58,735 nucleotides of DNA from an uncultured Flavonifractor sp. (GTDB lineage: Bacteria; Bacillota; Clostridia; Oscillospirales; Oscillospiraceae), in the NCBI RefSeq assembly GCF_944383115.1, contig NZ_CALWOJ010000004.1, positions 1-58,735 of the forward strand, in the 5' to 3' direction. Made by a program: the position numbers and the translations under genes. Position 1 is the first letter of the stretch. Every line of letters starts with the position of its first letter. Shown piece after piece: positions 48,353-56,407 of the stretch. The notes beneath the pieces were generated by a model. It did no database searches, was not told the DNA's origin, and saw nothing but the letters and a program-made list of their open reading frames with translations.

Positions 48353-50320
48353 TCAGGGGTCGATATTGCCGCTCTCCCGGTAGGAGCGCCAGACGTTTTC
48401 AAAGAAGTCGTCGTCCTCGGGGATGGGACGCACCTTCCGCCAACGGCAGAGGCATTTGCCCTGCTGCCACTCCACTTCCTGTACCAGGCCGGCCCGATGC
48501 CCGTCGTCCACCGTGAAGGTGAAGACGTCGGGCAGGCTTTCATAGGGCTTCACTCCGCCGGGATCGGTATACAGGGCGCTGCCCCGGCTTTTTCCGTCCC
48601 TGGCGATATAGTCCAGCATGGCGGAGAGATAGACCTGCTGGGCGATCAGGGTGTCCCGCAGACGATAGACCTTCCAGAGGTCCCTGTGGGAACCGGCCCG
48701 GACAGTGTCGGGGAAGGCGGACAGGCGCTGTGCCACCTCAGCCCGCAGCATTTCCAGGTCGGCCTTGCTGCGGATGCAGGCGCCGAAGCGGCTCATACGG
48801 GCGGCCGCCTCGTCCCAGATGGCCTGGACGTTTCCAACATCCCCCTGGAGGGCGGCGTCCGCCACGGCGGTATGCCGCTCAATCAGGGCCTGGGATCGCT
48901 GGACAAACACGGACTCATCGGGGGACTGGCCGCTCCGGCGGGCGGCAATGTACTGCGCGGCCCGGGTGGAACCCACCTGGGTCTCGTTGAGGGCGCTGCC
49001 TCCGGGCCGGTAGACGCCATGACTGCCCGAGACCTCGCCGCAGGCAAAAAGCCCCTCCACATTGGTCTGCCACCACTTGTTGACAGCCAGGCCGCCGTTG
49101 TTGTGCTGGGCGCACAGGGCGATCTCCAGAGGCTGCTTGGCCAGATCCACCCCTCTGTCCAGATAAAAGTCCACGGCGGGCTTGTTCATGTGGAGCAGGC
49201 GCTCCAGAGGGGTACCGAAGCAGGCGCCGGCCTGCTCCAGGTAGGTCCTGGCCTCAGGGGACAGGGCGGCATAGTCGATCTCCGCCCCGCCGCAGGGGTT
49301 CCTGCGGAAATCCAGATAGACTTTCCGGCCCTTGCAGCTCTCCAGGTACACCAGAATATCCACAATGGAGGACCCGCCGGCCACCTTCCGCACGTCAAAG
49401 GGCCACTGATAGCCTTTTAAAAAGACCTGAGTGAGCATCTCCCCCCGGTTGGAGAAGAAGTCCATCAGAAATTCCCGTGGATCGCCGCCGTTCTGGTCGG
49501 TGGAGAAGAAGCAGGGCAGCACCTGCATATAGGTGCCGGATACGTTCCAGCGAGGGTTGACCGAGGCCAGGCCGTACTGCCACTCGGTCAGGTTCTGCCC
49601 TTTTGCGCCCGCCTCAAAGGCGGCGCCGGAGGCGCCGTAGTGGCCTCTGGGGAATACGCTGTCGGCATACATGCCGGCGGGGCCGCCGGTGGCATAGATG
49701 ATGTTCTTGCAGTTGAAGGCCACAAACCGCCGCTCCGGGTCGTCGGCAGCCTTCAGATCCAGGCAGAGCAGGCCCCAGGCCTGCTGGCCGTCGGAGAGGA
49801 TGGAGATCACCTGGAGGTTTTCCAGCACCGGGATGCCTTTGGCTTCCACCGCCTGCTGGAGACACTCGGTCATCCGCTTGGAGGTGTAAGGCCCCACGGA
49901 GGTGGCACGGCGGCGGGGGTCGTGATCGGTCTTATAGCCCACATACTCGCCGTAAGCGTTGCGGGGGAAGGGTACGCCCAGCTCCACCAGCCGCAGAAAG
50001 CTCTGGGCCGAGAGGGCGGCCTCGCACAGGGCGTTGTCCCCGTCCATACACTGGCCGTCGAAGAGGGTCTGGGCCATGTCCCGGACGCTGTCCGGATCGC
50101 CGCCGGAGAGGGTGAGCTTATAATAGGTCTGCTTGTCCGAGCCGGTATTGCGGGAAGTGCCGGCGTTGATGTGTTCCGTGACAATGGCGATGTCCCGCTG
50201 GCCGAAGCTCCACAGCCGGTCCGCTGCATTGTAGCCCGCCGCGCCGGTTCCCACCACCACGGTGTTCAGCGAATAGACCGCCATCCGGCGTCCGGCTGGG
50301 GTGAGGGTGGATCGGATCAT
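48353..50320 (-). CDS. Fumarate-reductase-like FAD flavoprotein
   Basis: The 655-residue protein has an FAD site NTVVVGTGAAGYNAADRL near residue 19, YATGGPAGMYADSVFP near 210 and AQHNNGGLAVNKWWQTNVEGLFACGEVSG near 400, then GSTRAAQYIAARR. This is the fumarate reductase / L-aspartate oxidase / AprA superfamily. It has no signal peptide and no covalent-haem partner gene nearby. It probably reduces a double bond of a specific substrate in the cytosol. AAAGGAG precedes the ATG. It is the last gene of the LacI-controlled operon, 21 bases after the SDR gene. Confidence 0.85.
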   Translation of the reverse strand: MIRSTLTPAGRRMAVYSLNTVVVGTGAAGYNAADRLWSFGQRDIAIVTEHINAGTSRNTGSDKQTYYKLTLSGGDPDSVRDMAQTLFDGQCMDGDNALCEAALSAQSFLRLVELGVPFPRNAYGEYVGYKTDHDPRRRATSVGPYTSKRMTECLQQAVEAKGIPVLENLQVISILSDGQQAWGLLCLDLKAADDPERRFVAFNCKNIIYATGGPAGMYADSVFPRGHYGASGAAFEAGAKGQNLTEWQYGLASVNPRWNVSGTYMQVLPCFFSTDQNGGDPREFLMDFFSNRGEMLTQVFLKGYQWPFDVRKVAGGSSIVDILVYLESCKGRKVYLDFRRNPCGGAEIDYAALSPEARTYLEQAGACFGTPLERLLHMNKPAVDFYLDRGVDLAKQPLEIALCAQHNNGGLAVNKWWQTNVEGLFACGEVSGSHGVYRPGGSALNETQVGSTRAAQYIAARRSGQSPDESVFVQRSQALIERHTAVADAALQGDVGNVQAIWDEAAARMSRFGACIRSKADLEMLRAEVAQRLSAFPDTVRAGSHRDLWKVYRLRDTLIAQQVYLSAMLDYIARDGKSRGSALYTDPGGVKPYESLPDVFTFTVDDGHRAGLVQEVEWQQGKCLCRWRKVRPIPEDDDFFENVWRSYRESGNIDP

Positions 50321-50341
50321 AAGCCGCGCTCCTTTCCCGCC

Positions 50342-51109
50342 TTACAGCCGCTGGATGTGGAAGCCGCCGTCCACATCCACATAGTTGCCGGTGGTGTAGG
50401 CAAACTTGTCGCTGCAAAATGCGGAGACCACCCCTGCAATGTCCTCGGGGGTACCCCAGCGGGCAATGGGGAAGGCGCCGGAAGCAAAGAGCTTGTCGTA
50501 TTTTTCCTGGACGCCGGCGGTCATGTCGGTGGCAATGACGCCGGGCCGCACCTCATGGACCAGGATACCATCGGGGGCCAGCCGGTCGGCGTACAGGGTG
50601 GTCAGCATGGATACCCCAGCCTTGGATACGCAGTATTCCCCCCGGCTGGTGGAGGAGACCACGGCGGAGCAGGAGGAGATATTGACGATGGTGCCCCGCT
50701 TTTTACCCACAAAGTCCTGCTGGAGCATCTGCTTGGCAACGGCCTGGGTAAGAAACATGTTGCCCTTGGTGTTGACTCCGATTACCCGGTCAAAACTCTC
50801 CTCGGTCATCTCCAGCAGATCCGCCCGGACCTTGGGGGCCACGCCGGCGTTGTTGACCAGCACATGGATGCCCCCAAATTTGGCTACGGTCTCCTGAACG
50901 AGCCGCCGGCGGTCGTCGGCATTGCAGATGTTGCCTTTGACGTAGAGATATTCGGTACCCTGAGCGGCCAGCAGATCCAGATTCTCCTGATAGGCCGCCT
51001 GGTCGTTCATATCCAGAATGGCGATGTTGAACCCATCCTGGCCCAGCTGCCGGGCAATGGCAAAGCCGATGCCGCGGCTGCCTCCGGTGACGATGGCTGT
51101 CTGTTTCAT
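50342..51109 (-). CDS. Short-chain dehydrogenase/reductase (FabG-like)
   Basis: The 255-residue protein has VTGGSRGIGFAIA (residues 7-19) for NAD(P), NNAGVAP near 87, NISSCSAVVSS with the catalytic Ser near 143, and EYCVSK with Tyr and Lys near 157-161. The C-terminus GGFHIQRL is a usual SDR end. It interconverts an alcohol and ketone on an unknown substrate. It lies between an Old Yellow Enzyme gene and a fumarate-reductase-like gene, so the operon can reduce both C=O and C=C groups. Proximity to the FabG family does not imply fatty acid synthesis here. Confidence 0.9.
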   Translation of the reverse strand: MKQTAIVTGGSRGIGFAIARQLGQDGFNIAILDMNDQAAYQENLDLLAAQGTEYLYVKGNICNADDRRRLVQETVAKFGGIHVLVNNAGVAPKVRADLLEMTEESFDRVIGVNTKGNMFLTQAVAKQMLQQDFVGKKRGTIVNISSCSAVVSSTSRGEYCVSKAGVSMLTTLYADRLAPDGILVHEVRPGVIATDMTAGVQEKYDKLFASGAFPIARWGTPEDIAGVVSAFCSDKFAYTTGNYVDVDGGFHIQRL

Positions 51110-51154
51110 GGTACATTCCTCCTACGATGGTATTTGATCTCCCTTCAGGGAGCG

Positions 51155-52528
51155 TTAGCCGTGTGTTTCCCGGCGCTGGGCGTCGGCCCGGGCCTGGCGG
51201 TACAGGGGCGCATATAGGTCTGCGTCCCGCACCACGCAGCCGGTGCGGCCGTGATCCCGCATGATCTGCGTACACTTGGAACAGGTAATGCAGCACTTGC
51301 CCGGGTCCATAAAACCTCTGGTAAGGACATCCCGGGGGGCGTCGGGATAGGCGAAGCTGGAGCGGCCCAGCCCCATAAAGGCGCAGCTGCCGTCGGCCAG
51401 ATTGGCGGCTCCCGCGTGGGGAGCGAACTGCCGCAGCCAGGAGTAGCCGTTGCCCACCACGGGGACGCTGCCGGCGGCAGCCTGGATCTGGCGGGTAAAG
51501 TCAAACAGCCGGGCGCAGCTCTCCAGCGGATGTTCCTCCGGGGTGGGGATGCCCATGCTGGACAGGTCAAAAGGCCGGGTGACCTGGGGATAGATGTAGT
51601 AGGGGTTGCCCGCGGAATTGCTGAGTAGGTCGATCCCGTTTTCACACAGCATCTTCACCAGAGCCATAGGCTCGGCAGGATCGAACTTCCACATGTCCTG
51701 GTGGTCACAGCCAAACCCATAGGGATAGGGATGGGCGTCAAACACGTTGAAGCGGCAGGCGATGATAAAGTCCGGGCCTACCGCGGAGCGCACCGCTTTC
51801 AAAGTTTCCCGCAAGAAACGGGTGCGGTTTTCAAAGCTGCCGCCGTACCTGCCCGGCCGGGTGTGGCTGGCAAGCAGCTCGCTGACCAGATAGCGGTGGC
51901 AGGCTTTCAGATCCACGCCGTCAAACCCCGCCTCCCTGGCCAGCAGAGCGGACTGGACGTACTTGCCGATCAGGTCGTCCAGATAGCCGTCGGTGATCAC
52001 CGGCGCGTCGGGGGACAGCCCCACCCGGGGATCCAGGATGGGGTCATGCTGGGGGACGATGGGGGCGGGGCTGTGGCCCACCGGGCGGGAATAGCGGCCC
52101 GAATGGGTGAGCTGGAGGATGTGCAGCGGCTTGTGGTCGGCGCCGTTTGCATCGCTGGCCGCTTTGCGGGCGGTATCCACCAGCCGGGCAAAGGCACCCA
52201 CGTTATCTTTGGTGAGCATCATGGACAGCTCGTTGGCACGACCCTCGTCGGTTACGGCGCAGGCCTCCCACCAGAGCAGGCCGGAACCGCCGGCGGCAAA
52301 GCGGGTATACCGGCGGGTCACCAGTTCCGACGGGGAGCCGTCGGGGTTGGAGTCACAGCCCTCCATCGGCAGCACGGCAAAGGAATTGGGTGCGGTCTTG
52401 CTCCCGACTTTGACGGGCCTGGCCAGGGGGGAGAGGTCGGAGGCAAAGTTCAGATCTGTGTGGAGGGCCCGGGCCTGGGCCTGGATCTCCTCCAGCGATT
52501 GGTAGTGAAATCTCTCATGGGCGGCCAT
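51155..52528 (-). CDS. NADH:flavin oxidoreductase, Old Yellow Enzyme family
   Basis: The 457-residue protein is a TIM-barrel OYE: NSFAVLPMEGCDSNPDG near residue 48, LQLTHSGRYSRP near 137, and the substrate-binding region FDGVDLKACHRYLVSELLA near 200. The C-terminus has CCITCSKCTQIMRDHGRTGC near 417-436, a cysteine pattern that could hold a [4Fe-4S] cluster as in 2-enoate reductases. The second FAD/NAD domains of those larger enzymes are absent, so electrons must come from a partner. It is the first structural gene after the LacI regulator, with an operator in its promoter region. Confidence 0.88.
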   Translation of the reverse strand: MAAHERFHYQSLEEIQAQARALHTDLNFASDLSPLARPVKVGSKTAPNSFAVLPMEGCDSNPDGSPSELVTRRYTRFAAGGSGLLWWEACAVTDEGRANELSMMLTKDNVGAFARLVDTARKAASDANGADHKPLHILQLTHSGRYSRPVGHSPAPIVPQHDPILDPRVGLSPDAPVITDGYLDDLIGKYVQSALLAREAGFDGVDLKACHRYLVSELLASHTRPGRYGGSFENRTRFLRETLKAVRSAVGPDFIIACRFNVFDAHPYPYGFGCDHQDMWKFDPAEPMALVKMLCENGIDLLSNSAGNPYYIYPQVTRPFDLSSMGIPTPEEHPLESCARLFDFTRQIQAAAGSVPVVGNGYSWLRQFAPHAGAANLADGSCAFMGLGRSSFAYPDAPRDVLTRGFMDPGKCCITCSKCTQIMRDHGRTGCVVRDADLYAPLYRQARADAQRRETHG

Positions 52529-52559
52529 AAAATCACCTTTCTTTTCCGATTTGGAGATA

Positions 52560-52573
52560 TGAAAACGTTTGCA
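52560..52573. promoter_or_regulatory. LacI-type operator before the Old Yellow Enzyme gene
   Basis: TGAAAACGTTTGCA is a near palindrome that differs at one base from the operator at 53676-53689. It lies 32 bases before the start codon at 52528. Confidence 0.78.
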
Positions 52574-52627
52574 AAAACAAGCAAAAAATAAATTGGGTAC
52601 AAAAGACCGCTTTACGGCCCACCGGCC

Positions 52628-53632
52628 CTATCGGGTGGATCTGCGGATGATCAGGTCGGTGGGCATGACCTCGACGGAAGGGGGCTCAGCCGGAGTTTTG
52701 TCCTCTCTGGAGCGGATGCGGCGGATCAGGCGTTTGGCCGCGGCCACTCCCATCTCGTACAGGGGCTGGGAGACGGTGGACAGGGGAGGCTCGATCATGG
52801 AGCTGATGTAGGCATTATCAAAGCCGATGACCGATATGTCGCCCGGGATGCGCAGGCCGCAGTCGTGCAGGGCGCGCATGACCACGACGGCCTTGGGATC
52901 GCTGGTGGCGAAGATGGCGTCGGGCCTGAGGTCACTCTTCACCAGCTCTTTGGTGAGGTGATAAAAGCTGTTGGTGCCGTTGGTCTCGTGGAGTACCAGC
53001 CGCTCATCGTAGGGCAGGCCGTTGTCGGCCAGCGCGGCCCGGTATCCTGCCCAGCGGTCGGCATAGAAGGGCAATTCCTTGCGGCCCAGCGCCAGCGCGA
53101 TCCGCTTATGGCCGCCCCGGATCAAATAGTTCACCGCATCGTAGGCCGCCTGAACGTTGTCCACAATGACGGCGTCCACCGGGTCGCCGTAATAGCGGGA
53201 GAGCAGCACCACGGGAAAGCCGTCCTCCCAGAGGGAGCGGATGTGGTCGGAATTGGGCAGCATGGAAGCCACGATGAACCCGTCGATCCAGCGGGTGCGC
53301 AGCTTATTGATATAGGCCTGTTCAACGGCCACATCTTCGTAAGTATTGCAGAGGATCACGGTATATCCGCTTTTCCGGGCTGTATCCTCCACACCGCGGG
53401 CGATGGTGGGGAAGATCTCGTTTTCAATGCTGGGTACCATCAGGGCAATGGTATTGCTGCGTCCCATTTTTAAACCCTTGGCCAGTACATTGGGGCTGTA
53501 GTCCAGGGCGCGGGCGGCCTCCAGGACCTTGCGGCGGGTCTCCCGGTTAACGCAGTTTTTGCCGGAGAGGACGCGGGACACCGTGCTGGCAGAGACCCCT
53601 GCCTGCTTGGCAACATCTTTGATATTTGTCAT
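52628..53632 (-). CDS. LacI family transcriptional regulator
   Basis: The 334-residue protein begins with the LacI HTH (MTNIKDVAKQAGVSASTVSR, then VLSGKNCVNRETRRKV) and hinge helix (SPNVLAKGLKMGRSNTI). The ligand-binding domain is of the periplasmic type, with IGFDNAYISSMIEPPLSTVSQ near residue 275. The start at 53632 has GGGAGAT upstream. Two operators of the same type flank the gene: a perfect one upstream (autoregulation) and one in front of the Old Yellow Enzyme gene. The effector is probably a sugar or glycoside, as is usual for the family. Confidence 0.93.
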   Translation of the reverse strand: MTNIKDVAKQAGVSASTVSRVLSGKNCVNRETRRKVLEAARALDYSPNVLAKGLKMGRSNTIALMVPSIENEIFPTIARGVEDTARKSGYTVILCNTYEDVAVEQAYINKLRTRWIDGFIVASMLPNSDHIRSLWEDGFPVVLLSRYYGDPVDAVIVDNVQAAYDAVNYLIRGGHKRIALALGRKELPFYADRWAGYRAALADNGLPYDERLVLHETNGTNSFYHLTKELVKSDLRPDAIFATSDPKAVVVMRALHDCGLRIPGDISVIGFDNAYISSMIEPPLSTVSQPLYEMGVAAAKRLIRRIRSREDKTPAEPPSVEVMPTDLIIRRSTR

Positions 53633-53675
53633 AAGATCTCCCACCCTCCAGTAAATTTCAAAATGCCGAGTGCTA

Positions 53676-53689
53676 TGAAAACGTTTTCA
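53676..53689. promoter_or_regulatory. Perfect LacI-type operator upstream of the lacI-family gene
   Basis: TGAAAACGTTTTCA is an exact 14-bp palindrome with the central CG typical of LacI/CcpA-class sites. It could also be read by CcpA. Confidence 0.82.
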
Positions 53690-53765
53690 AAGCGGCTTAT
53701 AAAAAATTCCAGCAACAGGAATCACAGCAGACCTGGCCAGAAAGATACAATACCCTACCTAAATA

Positions 53766-54404
53766 TTATAGGCTTTCAAAGGGTTTGTCAAGCAGTTCCT
53801 GCAATTCGTTGACCAGCCGGCAGAGATGAAACCCGTCGCATACGGCATGGTGGACCTGTACTGCCAGGGGCAGCAGAATGTTGTCGCCCTCCCGGTAGAA
53901 TTTGCCCATCGTAAAGATAGGGGGCAGGTAATCATATCCCTTTTGCAAATTCAGGTTGAAGGACTGAAAGCTTGCCCACGGGAGCATGGAGACAGGGAAG
54001 GTGTTTTCGGGGGTATCAGGCCGGGCCAGCAGGCCGTGGCAGTTTCCATAGAGGGCGGCGTCCTGCTCGTATGCCGCGCAAAAGGCCTTATAATCGGGCG
54101 TATATGCGGTCCATAAGTTGGAAAAGGTTTCGGTGTCCCTGTGGAAGATGGTGTAACAGGGATGTACCACATCATAAATGCCCACTTCGCCGGCCTGGTT
54201 ACAGGCCATGCGGAACTCCTGGTGGCGGTTGACCACTGTGGAGAGGAGGTACAGCATGGTGGGATACAGCTTTGCCCCCCGCTGTCGGAGGACGGTGATA
54301 TCCAGGTTGAATACGGCGCTATAGGTGCAGGGCACCTGGGTGAAATAGTGGTTGAAGCATTCTTTTCTGGGCCAGGTCTCCTGGTCTACTTTGGTAAAGG
54401 TCAT
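53766..54404 (-). CDS. Chloramphenicol acetyltransferase-like protein
   Basis: The 212-residue protein has the CAT fold signature near the C-terminus, VQVHHAVCDGFHLCRLVNEL, with the HHxxxDG catalytic motif (His near residue 188). FNHYFTQVPCTYS near residue 18 matches the usual start region. Length and motifs fit CatA-type enzymes, but many gut Firmicutes carry distant CAT-like proteins with no role in resistance, so resistance should not be assumed. The start at 54404 overlaps the stop of the double-flavodoxin gene (ATGA). AAGGAAGG is the likely site. Confidence 0.8.
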   Translation of the reverse strand: MTFTKVDQETWPRKECFNHYFTQVPCTYSAVFNLDITVLRQRGAKLYPTMLYLLSTVVNRHQEFRMACNQAGEVGIYDVVHPCYTIFHRDTETFSNLWTAYTPDYKAFCAAYEQDAALYGNCHGLLARPDTPENTFPVSMLPWASFQSFNLNLQKGYDYLPPIFTMGKFYREGDNILLPLAVQVHHAVCDGFHLCRLVNELQELLDKPFESL

Positions 54405-55759
54405 TGTACAGCGCCTTCCTTCGCCTGGGCCACCACTTTCTGATAGGGGCCGATGATAGCCTCGGTCATTTTGCCTTTGGCCTTTTTCTGGATCGACGGG
54501 ACGGCCATTAAGGCGCCCACCAGACGCATCTGCCAAATCCGCTTTTTCTGCTTTTGGGGAAAATCGTAGATGCCGTGCTGCTTGTAAAACTTGTGGTCGG
54601 CCTTCATCAGGCCCTGCATCACATAGATGAGGTCCCGGAAGATCTTCATTCCGCCCACGCCGTAGAAGTTGGCTGGGCGGACAAGGCCTTTCTCCATCGC
54701 ATATGCCAAATGTTCCGCCACAGCGCGGATGGAGGCCGCCGTGTCGGCCTCGTCGGTAGCCACGCCGCACAGATAATTGCCCCCTACCTCCGCCCGGCCC
54801 TCCACGATCATACGCAGGTTGGACTCGTATTGGTAGTCCCCGCTGATGAGGTAAGCGATAGGGGTACCGTGGGTGACGGTACGATGACCGTTACAGAATT
54901 GCCGGTCGTCAAAGCATTTGAAGCTGGAGTGGGTGTAGTGGTCTGAAACGGTGAAGGCGTACACAAAGCCGTGGGCGGTTTGAATGGTCTCCCGCAAAAA
55001 TGTGTCGAACCCGTCCTTGTAGACGCATTTGCCGGTGACGGCGCATCCAAAGCAGCCCAGACATCCGCCGCCGAAGGGGAATTGGCGCAGGTTGACCACC
55101 CGGCTTTCGTAGGGCAGGGCGGCGCGGAAATCGTCGATCATATGCTGGAGGTTTGTGTCGTCGGAGGCGCAGTTGGTGACGATGACCACATCTTTCTCGC
55201 TGCTCTTTGGCACATCGGGCAGGGAGGGCTGATATACGGATCTGTCCCGGGCCGGCGCCTTGGCGGGCGGCGTAACGAACAGGTCATGTTCACAGGCAAA
55301 GAGCAGAGCGTCAAAGAACATGCGGGCCTCCTTCCGGCCCTGGGGGCACAGCAGATCCTCCATATCCGCAGACAGACCCCGCACCACCTTCATGCCCAGA
55401 TCGAAGCAGTTTTCTTCCACATACCGGTGGGCCGTTACGTCATAAAAGTGCTTGGAAGTGGTGATCTGGGAGGCGAATTTGCTGGAGAGATCCACCCCGT
55501 CGGCTTTGATCAGCTCGATCAGCCGGTGAAGCTGGTAAGGGGCGATAAACGTATAAACTGGATAGCAGAACAGAATCAGATCAGCCCCGGCCAGCGCGGT
55601 GCGCACCGGGCCGAAGTCGGTTTCATAGCTTTTGATCCGCTGACCCACCGGGAGAAAGGTAAAGGTATGCTCCGGATGGAGCGCCTGCAGATAGAGAGCC
55701 GTGTGGACGGTGGTGGAGTTTTTCCCCTTGGGGCTGGCGTTTAATACAAGAATGTTCAT
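54401..55759 (-). CDS. Double-flavodoxin NAD(P)H-dependent oxidoreductase-like protein
   Basis: The 452-residue protein carries two flavodoxin-like halves. The first starts MNILVLNASPKGKNSTT and has FCYPVYTFIAPYQLHRLI near residue 70. The second starts near residue 195 (DVVIVTNCASDDTNLQHMI) and has FGGGCLGCFGCAVTGKC near 235, a Cys-rich segment like that of iron-sulfur flavoproteins. The last 80 residues are basic. It may shuttle electrons between FMN and an Fe-S cluster. GGGAGGA precedes the ATG at 55759. It is coupled by overlap to the CAT-like gene. Confidence 0.78.
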   Translation of the reverse strand: MNILVLNASPKGKNSTTVHTALYLQALHPEHTFTFLPVGQRIKSYETDFGPVRTALAGADLILFCYPVYTFIAPYQLHRLIELIKADGVDLSSKFASQITTSKHFYDVTAHRYVEENCFDLGMKVVRGLSADMEDLLCPQGRKEARMFFDALLFACEHDLFVTPPAKAPARDRSVYQPSLPDVPKSSEKDVVIVTNCASDDTNLQHMIDDFRAALPYESRVVNLRQFPFGGGCLGCFGCAVTGKCVYKDGFDTFLRETIQTAHGFVYAFTVSDHYTHSSFKCFDDRQFCNGHRTVTHGTPIAYLISGDYQYESNLRMIVEGRAEVGGNYLCGVATDEADTAASIRAVAEHLAYAMEKGLVRPANFYGVGGMKIFRDLIYVMQGLMKADHKFYKQHGIYDFPQKQKKRIWQMRLVGALMAVPSIQKKAKGKMTEAIIGPYQKVVAQAKEGAVQ

Positions 55760-55790
55760 ACCGGGTCCTCCCATGCAGCTTGCTGAAGGG

Positions 55791-56288
55791 TCAGTTGTCG
55801 GCAGCTCGGGTGAGATCCAGACCCTGAGTGCCGATGTCCACTGAGCCGTCCCTCAGCGAAATAAAGGGGGAAAATTCCGCCTTTGTGTCCTGGTAGGTGA
55901 GGCGGATGGTGGCGTCTGCAAAGATGTCGCTGGCATTGCATTGCAGGATAAAGGGCCTGCAGTCCGGGTCCTCATAGATCAGGATGGGCTGGGAAGTGTC
56001 CAGATCGTTGCGGTACAGGGCCAGTTCCATGCCGGAATACCTGGGTATGATCAGATAGTAATCTCCGGCAGAGAGGTAATGGATGGGAAGCTGGTCGCTG
56101 TCCAGATAGTGTTCCACATAGTAGTCCAGATCGTTGATCTGCTGATAGCCCAGATAGGCCACGGCGTAGTATTGCCCCTCTGCAAAGGGGATATCGTCCC
56201 GTTTGCCGGCCTGGGGCTGTGGGGCGCATCCTGCCAGCAAACTCCCGCAGACCAGCAGCGTCAGGGCGCAAGAAAGAATTCTTTTCAT
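55791..56288 (-). CDS. Hypothetical lipoprotein
   Basis: The 165-residue protein has a lipoprotein signal: basic MKRIL, a hydrophobic stretch, then lipobox LLAGC near residues 17-21. The mature part is acidic and Tyr-rich (YYAVAYLGYQQINDLDYYVEHYLDSD) and has no family I recognise. Two adjacent ATGs (56291, 56288) follow GAGGTG; the second is chosen for spacing. A TATGAT is seen about 65 bases upstream on the minus strand. It lies 32 bases before the double-flavodoxin gene on the same strand, so they may share a transcript. Confidence 0.68.
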   Translation of the reverse strand: MKRILSCALTLLVCGSLLAGCAPQPQAGKRDDIPFAEGQYYAVAYLGYQQINDLDYYVEHYLDSDQLPIHYLSAGDYYLIIPRYSGMELALYRNDLDTSQPILIYEDPDCRPFILQCNASDIFADATIRLTYQDTKAEFSPFISLRDGSVDIGTQGLDLTRAADN

Positions 56289-56407
56289 CATGCACCTCAC
56301 GATCCACTTCAGATCCTGCCGTACAAAAGAATCCTCGGTGATACGACATCCGTTATGCCTATATCATAGCAGAGAAGCCGACAAAAAGAAACGACAAGTT
56401 TTCACCT

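Noticed and set aside
51155-52528. A bile acid baiCD-type gene
   Set aside because: The family is the same, but the protein is about 200 residues shorter than BaiCD and lacks the FAD/NAD domains. No other bai genes accompany it.
53766-54404. A chloramphenicol resistance gene
   Set aside because: The CAT motif is present, but distant CAT-like proteins are common and often not involved in resistance. There is no mobile element nearby and the gene is coupled to a flavoprotein gene.
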